The position numbers and the translations under genes were made by a program. This document shows positions 17,351-26,433 of a DNA stretch of 64,000 bases, in pieces. The stretch is from 34-65-8 sp963529855 (GTDB lineage: Bacteria; Pseudomonadota; Alphaproteobacteria; Sphingomonadales; Sphingomonadaceae): NCBI GenBank assembly GCA_963529855.1, contig CAURZK010000001.1, forward strand, positions 186,001 to 250,000, written 5' to 3'. Position 1 is the stretch's first letter. The number at the start of each line of letters is the position of its first letter. The notes under the pieces are model-generated. The model saw nothing but the letters and a program-made list of their open reading frames with translations, did no database searches and had not been told where the DNA came from.

Positions 17351-18231
17351 CGCCCGTCTCCTTCCCGGTCAAGCCACCAGTTCACCAGATGATGTGCAAT
17401 GGCAAAACTGCGCGGGAATACGATCGTGGCTGTGCCATCAGCGCCTGCTGCGCGCGCCTCGAGCAGTTCGGCGCGGGTGAACCAGCGGGCTTCTTCCAGT
17501 TCGGTCGTGTCGATTGTCAGCGCGGGGTCCTCGGCGATGGAGTGGCAGCCGATCATCAGCTGGCTTGGGAACGGCCAGGGCTGGCTGGCGAGATAAGTGA
17601 CGTCCCGCACGCGCACACCCGCCTCTTCCAGCACTTCGCGGGCGACCGCTTCCTCGATCGTCTCGCCAGGCTCGACGAACCCGGCCAAGGCAGAAAAGAT
17701 GCGCGGCGGGAAACGCGGCTGGCGGCCAAGCAGCAGCTGGTCATCGTGTTCCACCAGCATGATCGTGACCGGGTCCGTGCGGGGAAAATGCTGCGCTTCG
17801 CACGCCGGACAGTCGCGCTGCCAGCCACCCTTTGCGACACGCGTGGGCGACCCGCAACGGGCGCAGAAACGGTGCCTGGCGTGCCAGTCGACCAGGCTGC
17901 GCGCGCCCCCGTATGTGGCCAGTTCGCCCGGCTGCAGCATCTGCATCGCGTTCCAGATCGCCGGGTTGGCATAGGCCGGACCGGTCGCGCCCTGATCGGG
18001 AACGGCGGCAAAGCAGGCATTGCCGTCGAGCAGCCCGAGGAACACCAGCTCCGCATCGTCAGCTGCTTCGGCGAGGCTACCCCATTCAAGCGCGCCATCG
18101 CCCCCGAACACGGGGTTGAGCCCGTCCAGCCGCAGCAGCCGTGCCCGCCAGTCCATCAATCCCGCCAGCGCATCGGGATCGGCGCGGATGTGGTCCGCGC
18201 GGTCCATCGGCGAGCCGGAAAAGGCGATCAC
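17347..18231 (-). CDS. nudC: NAD(+)/NADH diphosphatase NudC
   Basis: Nudix hydrolase of 294 residues that splits NAD(H) and removes NAD caps from RNA. Zinc ribbon C123/C126/C141/C144 (CARCGSPT...CPAC), Nudix box GX5EX7REVXEEXGV at 184-206, and the NudC signature SQPWPFPSQLM at 216-226. GTG 18231 was taken as start (GAGG five bases upstream); ATG 18207 is possible. It sits 6 bases after the serine hydrolase gene and overlaps the FrnE-like gene by four bases. Confidence 0.95.
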   Translation of the reverse strand: MIAFSGSPMDRADHIRADPDALAGLMDWRARLLRLDGLNPVFGGDGALEWGSLAEAADDAELVFLGLLDGNACFAAVPDQGATGPAYANPAIWNAMQMLQPGELATYGGARSLVDWHARHRFCARCGSPTRVAKGGWQRDCPACEAQHFPRTDPVTIMLVEHDDQLLLGRQPRFPPRIFSALAGFVEPGETIEEAVAREVLEEAGVRVRDVTYLASQPWPFPSQLMIGCHSIAEDPALTIDTTELEEARWFTRAELLEARAAGADGTATIVFPRSFAIAHHLVNWWLDREGDGR

Positions 18232-18237
18232 GACGCC

Positions 18238-19542
18238 TCAGCTCCCGCGCTGGGCAGCGAGATCCTTGAGCACCAGTTCGGAGAACGTGCGCTGGATGGG
18301 ATAGGCTTCGGACGGCATGTATTGCGTAAACAATGAACCGCGCAGGCCCCGCACCGGATCGGCGAAAGCCGCCGTTCCCGCCGCGCCGCCCCAGCCATAC
18401 GCGCTGCCCTGCACGCGCCCGCCCGCGCCAAAGCCTGCGCCGGAGGCGAAAGTGCCTTCAGTGGTCACTTCCGCCGGCAGCAGGTTCGATGTGCCCAGCC
18501 GCACCGCAGCCTCGCTCATCACCCGGCGGCCATCGATAGCGCCAAAGCCGACCAGCATTTGCAGGAAGCGATCGTAATCGCGGGGGCTGGATACCAGCCC
18601 CGCGCCCCCAAACGGGAACGCCGGTTCGTCGAGGTAAATGGAGGTCGCTGCCGGATCGATCGGCAGGGGTACGCCGCCAAGGATGCCGTAATTGGTGGTC
18701 AGGCGCCCGATCTCGCTTTCCGGCACGCGGAACCAAGTGCTCGTCATGTCGCATGGTTTGAAAATCCGCTCGTTCAGGAACGTGGCGAATTCCTGGCCGG
18801 AGGCGAGTTCGATCACGCGGCCCAGCAGATCGAGCGACACCGAATAGGCCCAGCGCGTACCCGGCTGTGCGACCAGCGGCGCTGTCGCCAGCGCCTCAGC
18901 AAAGGCGTCGAGCCCCTGAACTGGGGTTCCGCGGCCGAGACCGGGTATCGGCACGCGGCTGACTTGCCCGGGGATCAGCCCCTTCTGCTCGTACAGCGCC
19001 TTGATCGGCCCCTTCTGGACGATGCCGTAGCCAAGGCCTGCGGTGTGGGTAAGGAGGTGACGCACGGTGATGGGGCGTGCCAGCGGTTCCAGATCGGCTG
19101 GCGCAACGCCGCCGTCATAAGTCTTTTGCACCTGGACGTTGGCGTAGGCCGGGATCAGGTCGGCGATCGGCTGGTCGAGACCCAGCTTGCCCTCGTCGAT
19201 CAGCATCATCGCCGCCATGCCGGTGATGGGCTTGGTCATCGAATAGATGCGATAAAGCGTATCCGGCCCCGCGGCCTGCGTCCGTCCGAAGGTCAACACG
19301 CCCCTGGCGATCACCTCCGCCTCCCGCTGGCCCCAGCCGAGCAGCGCGACCATATTGGCAACCTTACCTTCTGCGACGTAGCTGTTGACTGCGGCGCGCA
19401 CACTCGGCCAGCTCGGCCCCTGCGCCAGCGCTGCCCGAGCGAAAGGAACACCACCAAGCGCAGCGGCGCCGCCAAGCAGCATCCCGCCGCGCAGAAGTGC
19501 GCGGCGCGAGACATCGGGCTGGTCGAAGGTGCGAAAAGCCAT
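18238..19542 (-). CDS. Serine hydrolase of the beta-lactamase/transpeptidase-like (class C / EstB) family
   Basis: Exported esterase or peptidase of 434 residues. The N-terminus carries a Tat-like twin arginine (SRRALLRGGMLLGG at 12-25) and a probable cleavage near ALAQG. The catalytic SXXK is SMTK at 101-104 and the class C-type downstream blocks RPITVRHLLTHTAGLGYG and WAYSVSLDLLGRVIE are present. Family members range from esterases to D-aminopeptidases; a true beta-lactamase is less likely. The start at 19542 follows AGAGGA with 7-base spacing, preferred over an upstream in-frame start at 19605. Confidence 0.87.
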   Translation of the reverse strand: MAFRTFDQPDVSRRALLRGGMLLGGAAALGGVPFARAALAQGPSWPSVRAAVNSYVAEGKVANMVALLGWGQREAEVIARGVLTFGRTQAAGPDTLYRIYSMTKPITGMAAMMLIDEGKLGLDQPIADLIPAYANVQVQKTYDGGVAPADLEPLARPITVRHLLTHTAGLGYGIVQKGPIKALYEQKGLIPGQVSRVPIPGLGRGTPVQGLDAFAEALATAPLVAQPGTRWAYSVSLDLLGRVIELASGQEFATFLNERIFKPCDMTSTWFRVPESEIGRLTTNYGILGGVPLPIDPAATSIYLDEPAFPFGGAGLVSSPRDYDRFLQMLVGFGAIDGRRVMSEAAVRLGTSNLLPAEVTTEGTFASGAGFGAGGRVQGSAYGWGGAAGTAAFADPVRGLRGSLFTQYMPSEAYPIQRTFSELVLKDLAAQRGS

Positions 19543-19646
19543 CGTCAGGTCCTCTTTTGCAATCTTTTGTTGACGCGGTTTGCGACACCACCGCCGGGCG
19601 GTCAATCGCTCTTGTCAGTGCGGGCTGTCATAGCCATATAAAACAC

Positions 19647-19868
19647 ATGCTGAACGTGCTCTCCATTCTGTTCGGGATTGTCGCTCTGGTGATCGTGATC
19701 CCTTCGACCATCCCCTTTCTCGGCTGGGGCAACTGGATCGCCCTGCCGTTCGCAGTTGCGGGCGCAGGCCTTGGCGCCTTGTCGTCGACCAATGGTGGAC
19801 GCAATTTCTGCCTGATCGTGCTGGTGATCGCCGTGCTGCGGCTGATGCTGGGCGGTGGGTTTATCTGA
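19647..19868 (+). CDS. Small hypothetical membrane protein
   Basis: 73 residues, not recognised by family name. It is almost wholly hydrophobic: a first segment LNVLSILFGIVALVIVIPSTIPFLGW, a short glycine-rich turn, a second segment around WIALPFAVAGAGLGALSS, and a third LIVLVIAVLRLMLGG after NGGRN. It probably sits in the inner membrane with two or three helices. Its last 8 bases overlap the 3' end of the convergent mutY. An in-frame extension upstream to 19497 would run opposite the serine hydrolase start and looks non-coding. Coding is supported by the clean hydrophobic pattern only. Confidence 0.65.
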   Translation: MLNVLSILFGIVALVIVIPSTIPFLGWGNWIALPFAVAGAGLGALSSTNGGRNFCLIVLVIAVLRLMLGGGFI

Positions 19869-20892
19869 CCGCTAGTGCCCGCTCTGCCGCCTTGCGGTAG
19901 AGCGTCGGCAAGCCTGCTTCGCTTAGGCGATCGAGCTGCCACCATTCGCCATCGCCGCGCGGCGTACCTGTGCCGAGGTAACGCTGCACGGACAGTTCGA
20001 GCGTCGCATGGGTAAAACCGTGGCGCACGATCCCGGCCTCCTCCCATTCTCCTGCCACCGGCGGCGCGACTGAACCATCGGCGCGCGCCGTCCAGCCATC
20101 GTCGGGCAGGGCGCGCATTCCGCCGAGCATCCCCGCTCTCGGCCGCCGCACCAGCCAAACGGCGCTTTCACGCTCGATCCACCAGGCGATGCCGCGCCGC
20201 ACCGGCACCGGCTTCTTCGCGGCCTTGACCGGATAGCGCGCGGGATCGCCCTCCTCCCGCGCCGCACAACGCCCAGAAAGAGGACACAGGAGGCAGCGCG
20301 GATCGCGCGCAGTACAAATCGTCGCGCCAAGATCCATCATGCCCTGGGCGAAATCACCTGCGCGCACCTCTGGCGTGATTTCGCCTGCGCTTGCGCGGAT
20401 CGCCTTGCGCGCGCCGGGCAGCGGCTCACCAATGGCAAACAGGCGCGATACGACGCGCTCGACATTGGCATCGACCACGACCGCGCGCTGGCCGAATGCG
20501 ATCGCGGCCACTGCAGCAGCAGTGTAATCGCCCAGACCCGGCAACTTGCGCAGGTCTGCCTCGCTCTTGGGAAAGGTACCCAGCGCAGCGATCGCGCGCG
20601 CTGCCTTCACCAGATTGCGGGCCCGGGAATAGTACCCCAGCCCCGCCCATGCCGCCATTACCTCCGCCTCCGGCGCTGCGGCGAGCGCCTCCACTGTTGG
20701 CCATGTTTCGGTAAAGCGCGCGAAGTAAGGCCGGACCGCCGCCACTGTGGTTTGCTGCAGCATGACCTCGGACAGCCACACGCGGTATGGATCGGGCGAA
20801 GGCAAGCCAGGCCGCGCACGCCACGGCAGGTCGCGCGCATGCCGGTCGTACCAATCCAGCAGCAATTCCGAAATCGTCGCAGTGGCGCTCAC
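19861..20892 (-). CDS. mutY: A/G-specific adenine glycosylase MutY
   Basis: Base-excision enzyme that removes adenine opposite 8-oxoguanine. 343 residues. HhH-GPD domain with catalytic Glu (E42 in WLSEVMLQQTT) and Asp (D141 in VVDANVERVV), the HhH LPGLGDYTAAAV (118-129), the 4Fe-4S site C193/C200/C203/C209, and a C-terminal NUDIX-like 8-oxoG recognition domain (about 225-340). The start is GTG 20892 without a good ribosome site. Its 5' end lies within 30 bases of the divergent DUF721 gene, so the promoters must overlap. Confidence 0.95.
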   Translation of the reverse strand: MSATATISELLLDWYDRHARDLPWRARPGLPSPDPYRVWLSEVMLQQTTVAAVRPYFARFTETWPTVEALAAAPEAEVMAAWAGLGYYSRARNLVKAARAIAALGTFPKSEADLRKLPGLGDYTAAAVAAIAFGQRAVVVDANVERVVSRLFAIGEPLPGARKAIRASAGEITPEVRAGDFAQGMMDLGATICTARDPRCLLCPLSGRCAAREEGDPARYPVKAAKKPVPVRRGIAWWIERESAVWLVRRPRAGMLGGMRALPDDGWTARADGSVAPPVAGEWEEAGIVRHGFTHATLELSVQRYLGTGTPRGDGEWWQLDRLSEAGLPTLYRKAAERALAVR

Positions 20893-20921
20893 CCGCGCGC
20901 TATGGCATGGCCGGCCTCACT

Positions 20922-21455
20922 ATGGAACGGGACGCTACGCCACGACCGAAGCCGAAGGGTGCACGGCCTTACGAACGACCGCGCGGTGGGCAAGCGCGGG
21001 CGATTGCCGACTTGATGCCGCAAATCGGGCGCCAGGCGTTTCGGCGGTTCGGCTTCGTCCAGTCCAGCGTGGTCACCCGCTGGCCCGAAATCGTTGGGGA
21101 AATGCACGCCCGGGTCTGCGCGCCGGAGGCGATCCGCTTTCCTCCGGGGGAAAAAGTCGACGGCATTCTGCAGCTTGTCGTCCTGCCCGCCCACGCCCCG
21201 CTGATCCAGCACGTGATCCCCGAAATCGTGGAACGGGTAAACCGCTTCTTCGGCTACAAGGCAGTGGCCCGCGTCAAGTTGCGGCAAGGCGAGGTTAAGC
21301 CGCGTTCTGCTGAGGCACCGGTCGTGGCCCCGCCCTCGCTCAAACCCATTCCGATGGAGCTTGGCGATTCGCTGCGCGACATCGGCGATCCCGAGCTGCG
21401 CGCGGTGCTCGAATCGCTCGCCCGCGGCCTCAGGAATCAGGAGGAAACAAAGTGA
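20922..21455 (+). CDS. DUF721 domain-containing protein (DciA-like)
   Basis: 177-residue protein with the DUF721/DciA fold: basic N-terminus (RPKPKGARPYERPRGG), then IADLMPQIGRQAFRRFGFVQSSVVTRWPEIVG, and the KH-like block LQLVVLPAHAPLIQHVIPEIVERVNRFFGYKAVARVKL. DciA proteins load the replicative helicase DnaB in bacteria lacking DnaC; the alphaproteobacterial DUF721 proteins are more distant and the role here is an inference. ATG 20922 was chosen; ATG 20907 is possible. Its stop overlaps the next start (GTGA). Confidence 0.8.
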   Translation: MERDATPRPKPKGARPYERPRGGQARAIADLMPQIGRQAFRRFGFVQSSVVTRWPEIVGEMHARVCAPEAIRFPPGEKVDGILQLVVLPAHAPLIQHVIPEIVERVNRFFGYKAVARVKLRQGEVKPRSAEAPVVAPPSLKPIPMELGDSLRDIGDPELRAVLESLARGLRNQEETK

Positions 21456-22129
21456 GCCTTAAACGTCTCGCCGTCCCCTTTGCGCTTGTTGCCTGCCTTG
21501 CGCTGACCGGCGCAACCAAGCGCGACTGGAACGGCACTGTGGTCCGCGCCGACGGGGCACACGCGATCGGCAATCCGGCAGCTCCCCAGACCCTGACCGA
21601 GTTCGTCAGCTATACCTGCCCTCATTGCGGCGACTTCGCCCGCACCGGCGACGAGGCATTGAAGATCGCCTATGTCTCTCCGGGCAAGCTCCGCCTGGAA
21701 ATCCGCCACATCGTGCGCGATCCGGTCGATCTGACTGCCGCGCTGCTCACCTGGTGCGGCGAACCGGCCAAGTTCCCGCGCAACCACGCTGCTATCATGC
21801 ACGCCCAGCCGCGCTGGCTGTCGGTCGCGCGCAGCGCTACCACGGCGCAGCGCAATCGCTGGTCGAGCGGCGACCTGCCGTCGCGCACCCGCGCAATCGC
21901 GGCTGACCTGGGTTTCTACGCCGTCATGGAGCCGCGCGGCTATTCCCGCGCCGCGCTCGACCGTTGCCTCTCCGACACCGCGATGGCCAAGCGGCTGTCG
22001 GAAAATTCGGAGCGTGATTCCACCCGGTTCAATGTCGCGGGCACCCCCAGTTTCGCCATCGACGGCAAGCTGTTGCCGGGCGTGCATAGCTGGGACGACC
22101 TGCAACGCCGCCTCGGCACGCCGCTCTGA
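21452..22129 (+). CDS. Secreted DsbA family thioredoxin-domain protein (CPHC)
   Basis: Periplasmic thiol oxidoreductase candidate of 225 residues. A Sec signal peptide (KRLAVPFALVACLALTGATK) is followed by a thioredoxin fold with the DsbA-type active site CPHC at C56/C59 in EFVSYTCPHCGDF and the cis-Pro loop NVAGTPSFAIDGKLL near residue 190-205. The GTG start at 21452 has a strong AGGAGGA site and overlaps the DUF721 stop. A paralogue with a different active site follows. Likely role: disulfide formation in exported proteins. Confidence 0.88.
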   Translation: MSLKRLAVPFALVACLALTGATKRDWNGTVVRADGAHAIGNPAAPQTLTEFVSYTCPHCGDFARTGDEALKIAYVSPGKLRLEIRHIVRDPVDLTAALLTWCGEPAKFPRNHAAIMHAQPRWLSVARSATTAQRNRWSSGDLPSRTRAIAADLGFYAVMEPRGYSRAALDRCLSDTAMAKRLSENSERDSTRFNVAGTPSFAIDGKLLPGVHSWDDLQRRLGTPL

Positions 22130-22233
22130 CCCGCGGCCGCACCGGGTCAAGCTGTGAAAAAGCAATTCGGTAACGCTTCACCGCACCTCTCGCATCGTTT
22201 AGCCTCGACCCATTGCAAGGGATCCTTCCGACC

Positions 22234-22974
22234 ATGATCAAGCTTCGCCGCCTCGCCTTCGCCACTCTCGCCCTGCCGCTGACGCTTGCCGCCTGCAGCG
22301 ACGCGGCGGAAGAAGGCACCACCTCGGGCGAACCGATCGCGCCGATCGCGGCGCCGGCCGGCACGCAGTGGATGGACCAGGTCCAGGTTACCGAGGCCGA
22401 CGGATACCTGATCGGCAACCCCGAGGCGCCGATCAAGCTGATCGAATACGGTTCGCTCACGTGCGGCGCCTGCGCCCAGTTCGCAGCCACCGGGGCCGAA
22501 GAACTGAAGACCGAATATGTCAATTCGGGCCGGGTCAGCTTCGAACTGCGCAACCAGGTTCACAACGGGCTTGACCTGGTTCTCGCGCGGCTGGTCCGCT
22601 GCGGCGCGCCTGAAAGCATGCAGCCGCTTTCCGATCAGGTGTGGCTGAACTTCGAAACCGTGCTCGGCAATGCGCAGTCCAACCCGCAGGCGCTCGATGC
22701 CGCAATGGCCTTGCCGGAAAACCAGCGTTTCGCCGCCGTGGCCGATGCCGCCGGGTTCCTCGATTTCTTCGCTGCCCGCGGATTGAGCCGCGACCAGGCC
22801 GCCACTTGTCTCGCCGATCCGGCCGCAGTCACCGCGATCGCCGAACGGTCCGATGCGCAATCGAAGGAGCTTGGCATCACGGCGACGCCGACCTTCATCC
22901 TTAATGGCAAGGTTCTGGAAGAGCGGAGCTGGCCCGAGGTCGAGGCCGCGCTGCAGCGCGCCGGCGCCCGCTAG
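22234..22974 (+). CDS. DsbA family thioredoxin-domain lipoprotein (CGAC)
   Basis: 246 residues. The lipobox LTLAAC (C21) predicts a membrane-anchored periplasmic lipoprotein. The thioredoxin fold carries CGAC at C77/C80 (YGSLTCGACAQF), unlike the CPHC of its neighbour, and the loop GITATPTFILNGKVLEE near 215-230. The different dipeptide between the cysteines should shift the redox potential. A TTG at 22213 is an alternative start, but ATG 22234 gives a normal signal. It is probably a diverged tandem duplicate of the previous gene and is followed 33 bases later by smc. Confidence 0.87.
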   Translation: MIKLRRLAFATLALPLTLAACSDAAEEGTTSGEPIAPIAAPAGTQWMDQVQVTEADGYLIGNPEAPIKLIEYGSLTCGACAQFAATGAEELKTEYVNSGRVSFELRNQVHNGLDLVLARLVRCGAPESMQPLSDQVWLNFETVLGNAQSNPQALDAAMALPENQRFAAVADAAGFLDFFAARGLSRDQAATCLADPAAVTAIAERSDAQSKELGITATPTFILNGKVLEERSWPEVEAALQRAGAR

Positions 22975-23007
22975 GGCACGGCGCGCGGGAGGGGGCCCGC
23001 AACTGAC

Positions 23008-26000
23008 ATGCGCATCCGGCAACTCAAGCTCAGCGGGTTCAAGAGCTTTGTCGAGCCGGCCGTCCTGCGCATCGAACCTGGCCTCACCGGAGTCGTGGGC
23101 CCCAATGGCTGCGGCAAGTCCAACCTACTCGAAGCGATCCGCTGGGTCATGGGCGAGAATTCGCCCAAGTCGATGCGATCGGGCGGGATGGACGATGTCA
23201 TCTTTGCCGGCACAGCCACCCGGCCGCCGCGCGATTTTGCCGAAGTCGTCCTGATTGGTGACGACGCGCAGGGCGATGAACTGGAGGTAACCCGCCGGAT
23301 CGATCGCGGTGCGGGCAGCGCTTACCGCGTCAACGGCCGCGACGTGCGGGCGAAGGATGTGGCACTGACGTTCGCTGATGCGGCCACCGGCGCGCACTCC
23401 CCCGCGCTGGTCAGCCAAGGCAAGATCGCGCAAGTTATCGCCGCGAAGCCCGCCGAACGCCGCCAGATGCTCGAAGAGGCGGCGGGCATCGCCGGGCTTC
23501 ACGTCCGGCGCAAGGACGCCGAAGGCAAGCTGCGCCAGACGGAAGCCAACCTTGCCCGGCTGGAAGACCTGATGGCGGGTCTCGACGCGCAGATTGCCAC
23601 GCTGCGGCGGCAGGCGAAACAGGCCGAACGCTACACCAGATTATCCGACCAGATCCGCATTGCCGAAGCACGATTGCTCTACGCCCGCTGGCGCGACGCA
23701 GCGACAGCGGCGGAGGCGGCTCGGGCTGAAGCCAAAGGGGCAGACGCGCGGGTCGAGGCAGCCAAGGCGGCAGCGAACGAAGCGCAACAGGCACAAGGCG
23801 CGGCGGCCAAGGAGCTGGCCGACGCGCGCGAAGAACTGGCCGACCGGCGCGACGATGCCAACGCGCACGGCCACCGCATGGCGACGCTTGCCAGCCAGCT
23901 CGAAGCGGCGGAACAGCGCCTCGCCGACCTCGACCGACAGAAGTCAAGGTTGGAGCAGGATCGCGGCGATGCCGACCGCCTGACTCGCGACGCTGCCCAG
24001 GCGCTGGCGCGCCTGGGACGCGATCTCGCCGCCAACGAAGCCGCGCTGAAGTCGGACGAGGCACGGCGACCGGACCTGGCCGCTGCATTGGAAGATAGAG
24101 AACGCGCCGGTCGCGCGGCGGAACTCGCCCTGGCCAAGGCGACCGCCGATCATGCCGGGGTAGAAGCGGAATGGCGTGTTGCCGGGGCCGCGATCGAGCA
24201 GGCCGAAGCGCGGGTGGCGCGCCTCGATGCAGAGGCCAGGCGACAGGATGAAATGCGTCGTGCCCTGGCGCAAAACGGTGATCCAGAGGCAGCCGTCGCT
24301 GCAGCGAAAGCAGAATGCCAGCGCGCCTCGGCCGATCTTGAAGAACGGCGCGAGGCGCTGGACAACGGGCGATCGCGCAAGGAAGCCCTGCAAACCGCGC
24401 GGGACGAGGCTGCCAGTGCGCTTGCATCGGCAAAGGCCGAACTTGCGGGGATCGAACGCGAGTGGTCCGCCCTTGCCCGTGATCGCGAGGCACGTGCACG
24501 TCAGGCGGCGGGACACGCCGGGCGTCCAGCGGCACTGGACAAGGTGCGCGCGGCCAAGGGATACGAGCGCGCGCTGGCGGCGGTACTGGGGCGCGATGCC
24601 AAGGCGCCGCTGGGCAAGGCCGAGGGAGACGGACGGTTCTGGACCGGAGGGGCTGCCCCGCCGCCCGTACCGGATTCGCTTGCAGCGCATGTGCCGGAAT
24701 GCCCCCCGGAACTGGCGGCGCGGCTGGCGCTGGTCCACGTGGCGGCTGCGGACGACGGTCGTGCGCTGGGCCCCGGCGAATGGCTGGTTACCCAGGCGGG
24801 GCAATTGCGCCGATGGGACGGCTTCGTCGCGCGCGGGGAAGGTGCGGCCGAAGCGGCGCGGCTGGAGGCGGACAACCGGTTCACGGATCTCGACCTGCAA
24901 ATGCCCGCGCAGCGCGATGCGGTCGCAGCGGCAGAAAGGGACCACACCCGGGCGCAGGATGCCCTTGGCACGCTTCAACGCGAACTGGTCGCCGCGGAGC
25001 GCGCGGTTGGCGAGGCAAGCGAGATCGAACGGCAAGCCCTGCGCGCGCTCGACCAGGCAGAAGCCGCTCGCGACCGGCACGCGGCGCGGTTGGCGGAACT
25101 GGCAAGCGCGGCAGGCGATCTGGCTGAGCAGCGCGCCCATGCCGCTGCGGAGCTTGCCGCTGCACAGGCGCGGCGCGCGGCCCTTCCCGATCCCGCCACT
25201 GGCCGGGCTGCGCTTGATACAGCGCAGGCGCGCAATGAAGCCGCTCGCACGGCGCAGCAGGCAGCGATGGCTGCACTTGCCGCGCACGACCAGGCACTTG
25301 CCGTCACGCGCGAGCGGACGAACGCGCAACGCACCGACATGGCCAGCTGGCAGGCGCGCGCTGGCGAAGCGGCGCAGCGGCTGGCCGGCATGGCCCAGCG
25401 GTTCGAGGAGATCGAAGAAGAACGCCTTGTCATTGCCGCCAAACCCGAGGGGCTGATGCGGGAAATCGAGCAGGGCGATGTCGTGCGTGAGCGACTTGGC
25501 CGCGAGCTGGCTGAGGCCGAGAGCGCGGTCGCTGCTGCGCAGGAGGCCGCGACCGCGGCCGACCGCGCTCTGGCCCAAGCCGGCGAAACCCTCGCCACGG
25601 CGCGGGAAAGCCGCGCGGGCCTGGCAGCGCGGGCCGAGAACGAGGAAGCGCGCCGTGGCGAAATGGCACGCATCTCGGGTGAACGCTTCCAGTGCCCGCC
25701 GCCCATGCTGCCCCAACGCTTCGATTTCGACGTCGAAACCGTGCGCGACGCGGGCGCGGAATCCGAGGCAATGGAACAACTCGTGGCAGGGCGCGAACGG
25801 ATCGGGCCGGTCAATCTGGTAGCGGCCGACGAACTGGCGCGTATCGAGCAGGAACATGGGTCGAGCGCGGCCGAGCAGGAAGAATTGCGCGAGGCGGTTC
25901 ACCGGCTGCGCGGTTCGATCGGCAATCTGAATCGCGAAGGCCGCGAGCGATTGCGCGCCGCGTTCGAGCAGGTGGATACTCATTTCCGGCGCCTGTTCAC

Positions 26001-26427
26001 GCGCCTGTTCGAAGGGGGGCAGGCGCACCTGGCTCTGATCGACAGTGAGGACGTGCTGGAGGCGGGGCTGGAGATTTATGCCCAGCCGCCGGGCAAGCGG
26101 CTCCAGTCGCTGACGCTGCTATCCGGCGGCGAACAGGCCTTGACCGCGATCGCGCTGATCTTCGCCTTGTTCCTTACCAACCCGGCGCCGATCTGCGTTC
26201 TGGACGAAGTCGATGCGCCGCTGGACGATGCCAATATCGACCGGTTCTGCGACCTGCTGGATGAAATGGTGAAGGAAACGGCCACCCGTTACCTCATCGT
26301 CACGCACAATGCCGTAACGATGAGCCGGATGCACCGCCTGTTCGGCGTAACCATGATCGAACGCGGTGTCAGCCGCCTCGTCAGCGTGGATCTGGGCGCG
26401 GCAGAAGAATTGCTGGCGGCGGAGTGA
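23008..26427 (+). CDS. smc: Chromosome segregation protein SMC
   Basis: Condensin ATPase of 1139 residues that organises and separates the chromosome. N-terminal half-ATPase with Walker A GPNGCGKSN at 31-39, two long Ala/Glu/Arg-rich coiled coils (about 165-500 and 620-960), a central hinge of about 100 residues (510-612), and the C-terminal half-ATPase with the ABC signature LSGGEQ (1038-1043) and Walker B ICVLDEVDAPL (D1066, E1067). The hinge region is short and unlike that of Bacillus or E. coli-type SMCs but similar in character to other alphaproteobacterial SMCs. ScpA and ScpB are not in the window. A long antisense frame opposite it is an artefact of the Ala/Arg-rich codons. Confidence 0.96.
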   Translation: MRIRQLKLSGFKSFVEPAVLRIEPGLTGVVGPNGCGKSNLLEAIRWVMGENSPKSMRSGGMDDVIFAGTATRPPRDFAEVVLIGDDAQGDELEVTRRIDRGAGSAYRVNGRDVRAKDVALTFADAATGAHSPALVSQGKIAQVIAAKPAERRQMLEEAAGIAGLHVRRKDAEGKLRQTEANLARLEDLMAGLDAQIATLRRQAKQAERYTRLSDQIRIAEARLLYARWRDAATAAEAARAEAKGADARVEAAKAAANEAQQAQGAAAKELADAREELADRRDDANAHGHRMATLASQLEAAEQRLADLDRQKSRLEQDRGDADRLTRDAAQALARLGRDLAANEAALKSDEARRPDLAAALEDRERAGRAAELALAKATADHAGVEAEWRVAGAAIEQAEARVARLDAEARRQDEMRRALAQNGDPEAAVAAAKAECQRASADLEERREALDNGRSRKEALQTARDEAASALASAKAELAGIEREWSALARDREARARQAAGHAGRPAALDKVRAAKGYERALAAVLGRDAKAPLGKAEGDGRFWTGGAAPPPVPDSLAAHVPECPPELAARLALVHVAAADDGRALGPGEWLVTQAGQLRRWDGFVARGEGAAEAARLEADNRFTDLDLQMPAQRDAVAAAERDHTRAQDALGTLQRELVAAERAVGEASEIERQALRALDQAEAARDRHAARLAELASAAGDLAEQRAHAAAELAAAQARRAALPDPATGRAALDTAQARNEAARTAQQAAMAALAAHDQALAVTRERTNAQRTDMASWQARAGEAAQRLAGMAQRFEEIEEERLVIAAKPEGLMREIEQGDVVRERLGRELAEAESAVAAAQEAATAADRALAQAGETLATARESRAGLAARAENEEARRGEMARISGERFQCPPPMLPQRFDFDVETVRDAGAESEAMEQLVAGRERIGPVNLVAADELARIEQEHGSSAAEQEELREAVHRLRGSIGNLNREGRERLRAAFEQVDTHFRRLFTRLFEGGQAHLALIDSEDVLEAGLEIYAQPPGKRLQSLTLLSGGEQALTAIALIFALFLTNPAPICVLDEVDAPLDDANIDRFCDLLDEMVKETATRYLIVTHNAVTMSRMHRLFGVTMIERGVSRLVSVDLGAAEELLAAE

Positions 26428-26433
26428 CGCTGC

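Noticed and set aside
18238..19542. Reading the serine hydrolase as a beta-lactamase resistance gene
   Set aside because: SXXK alone is shared with esterases and peptidases; no AmpR-type regulator is divergent from it and the sequence fits the EstB-like group better.
23944..26028. A 694-codon open frame antisense to smc
   Set aside because: It mirrors the Ala/Glu/Arg-rich coiled coil of SMC and shows no independent features.
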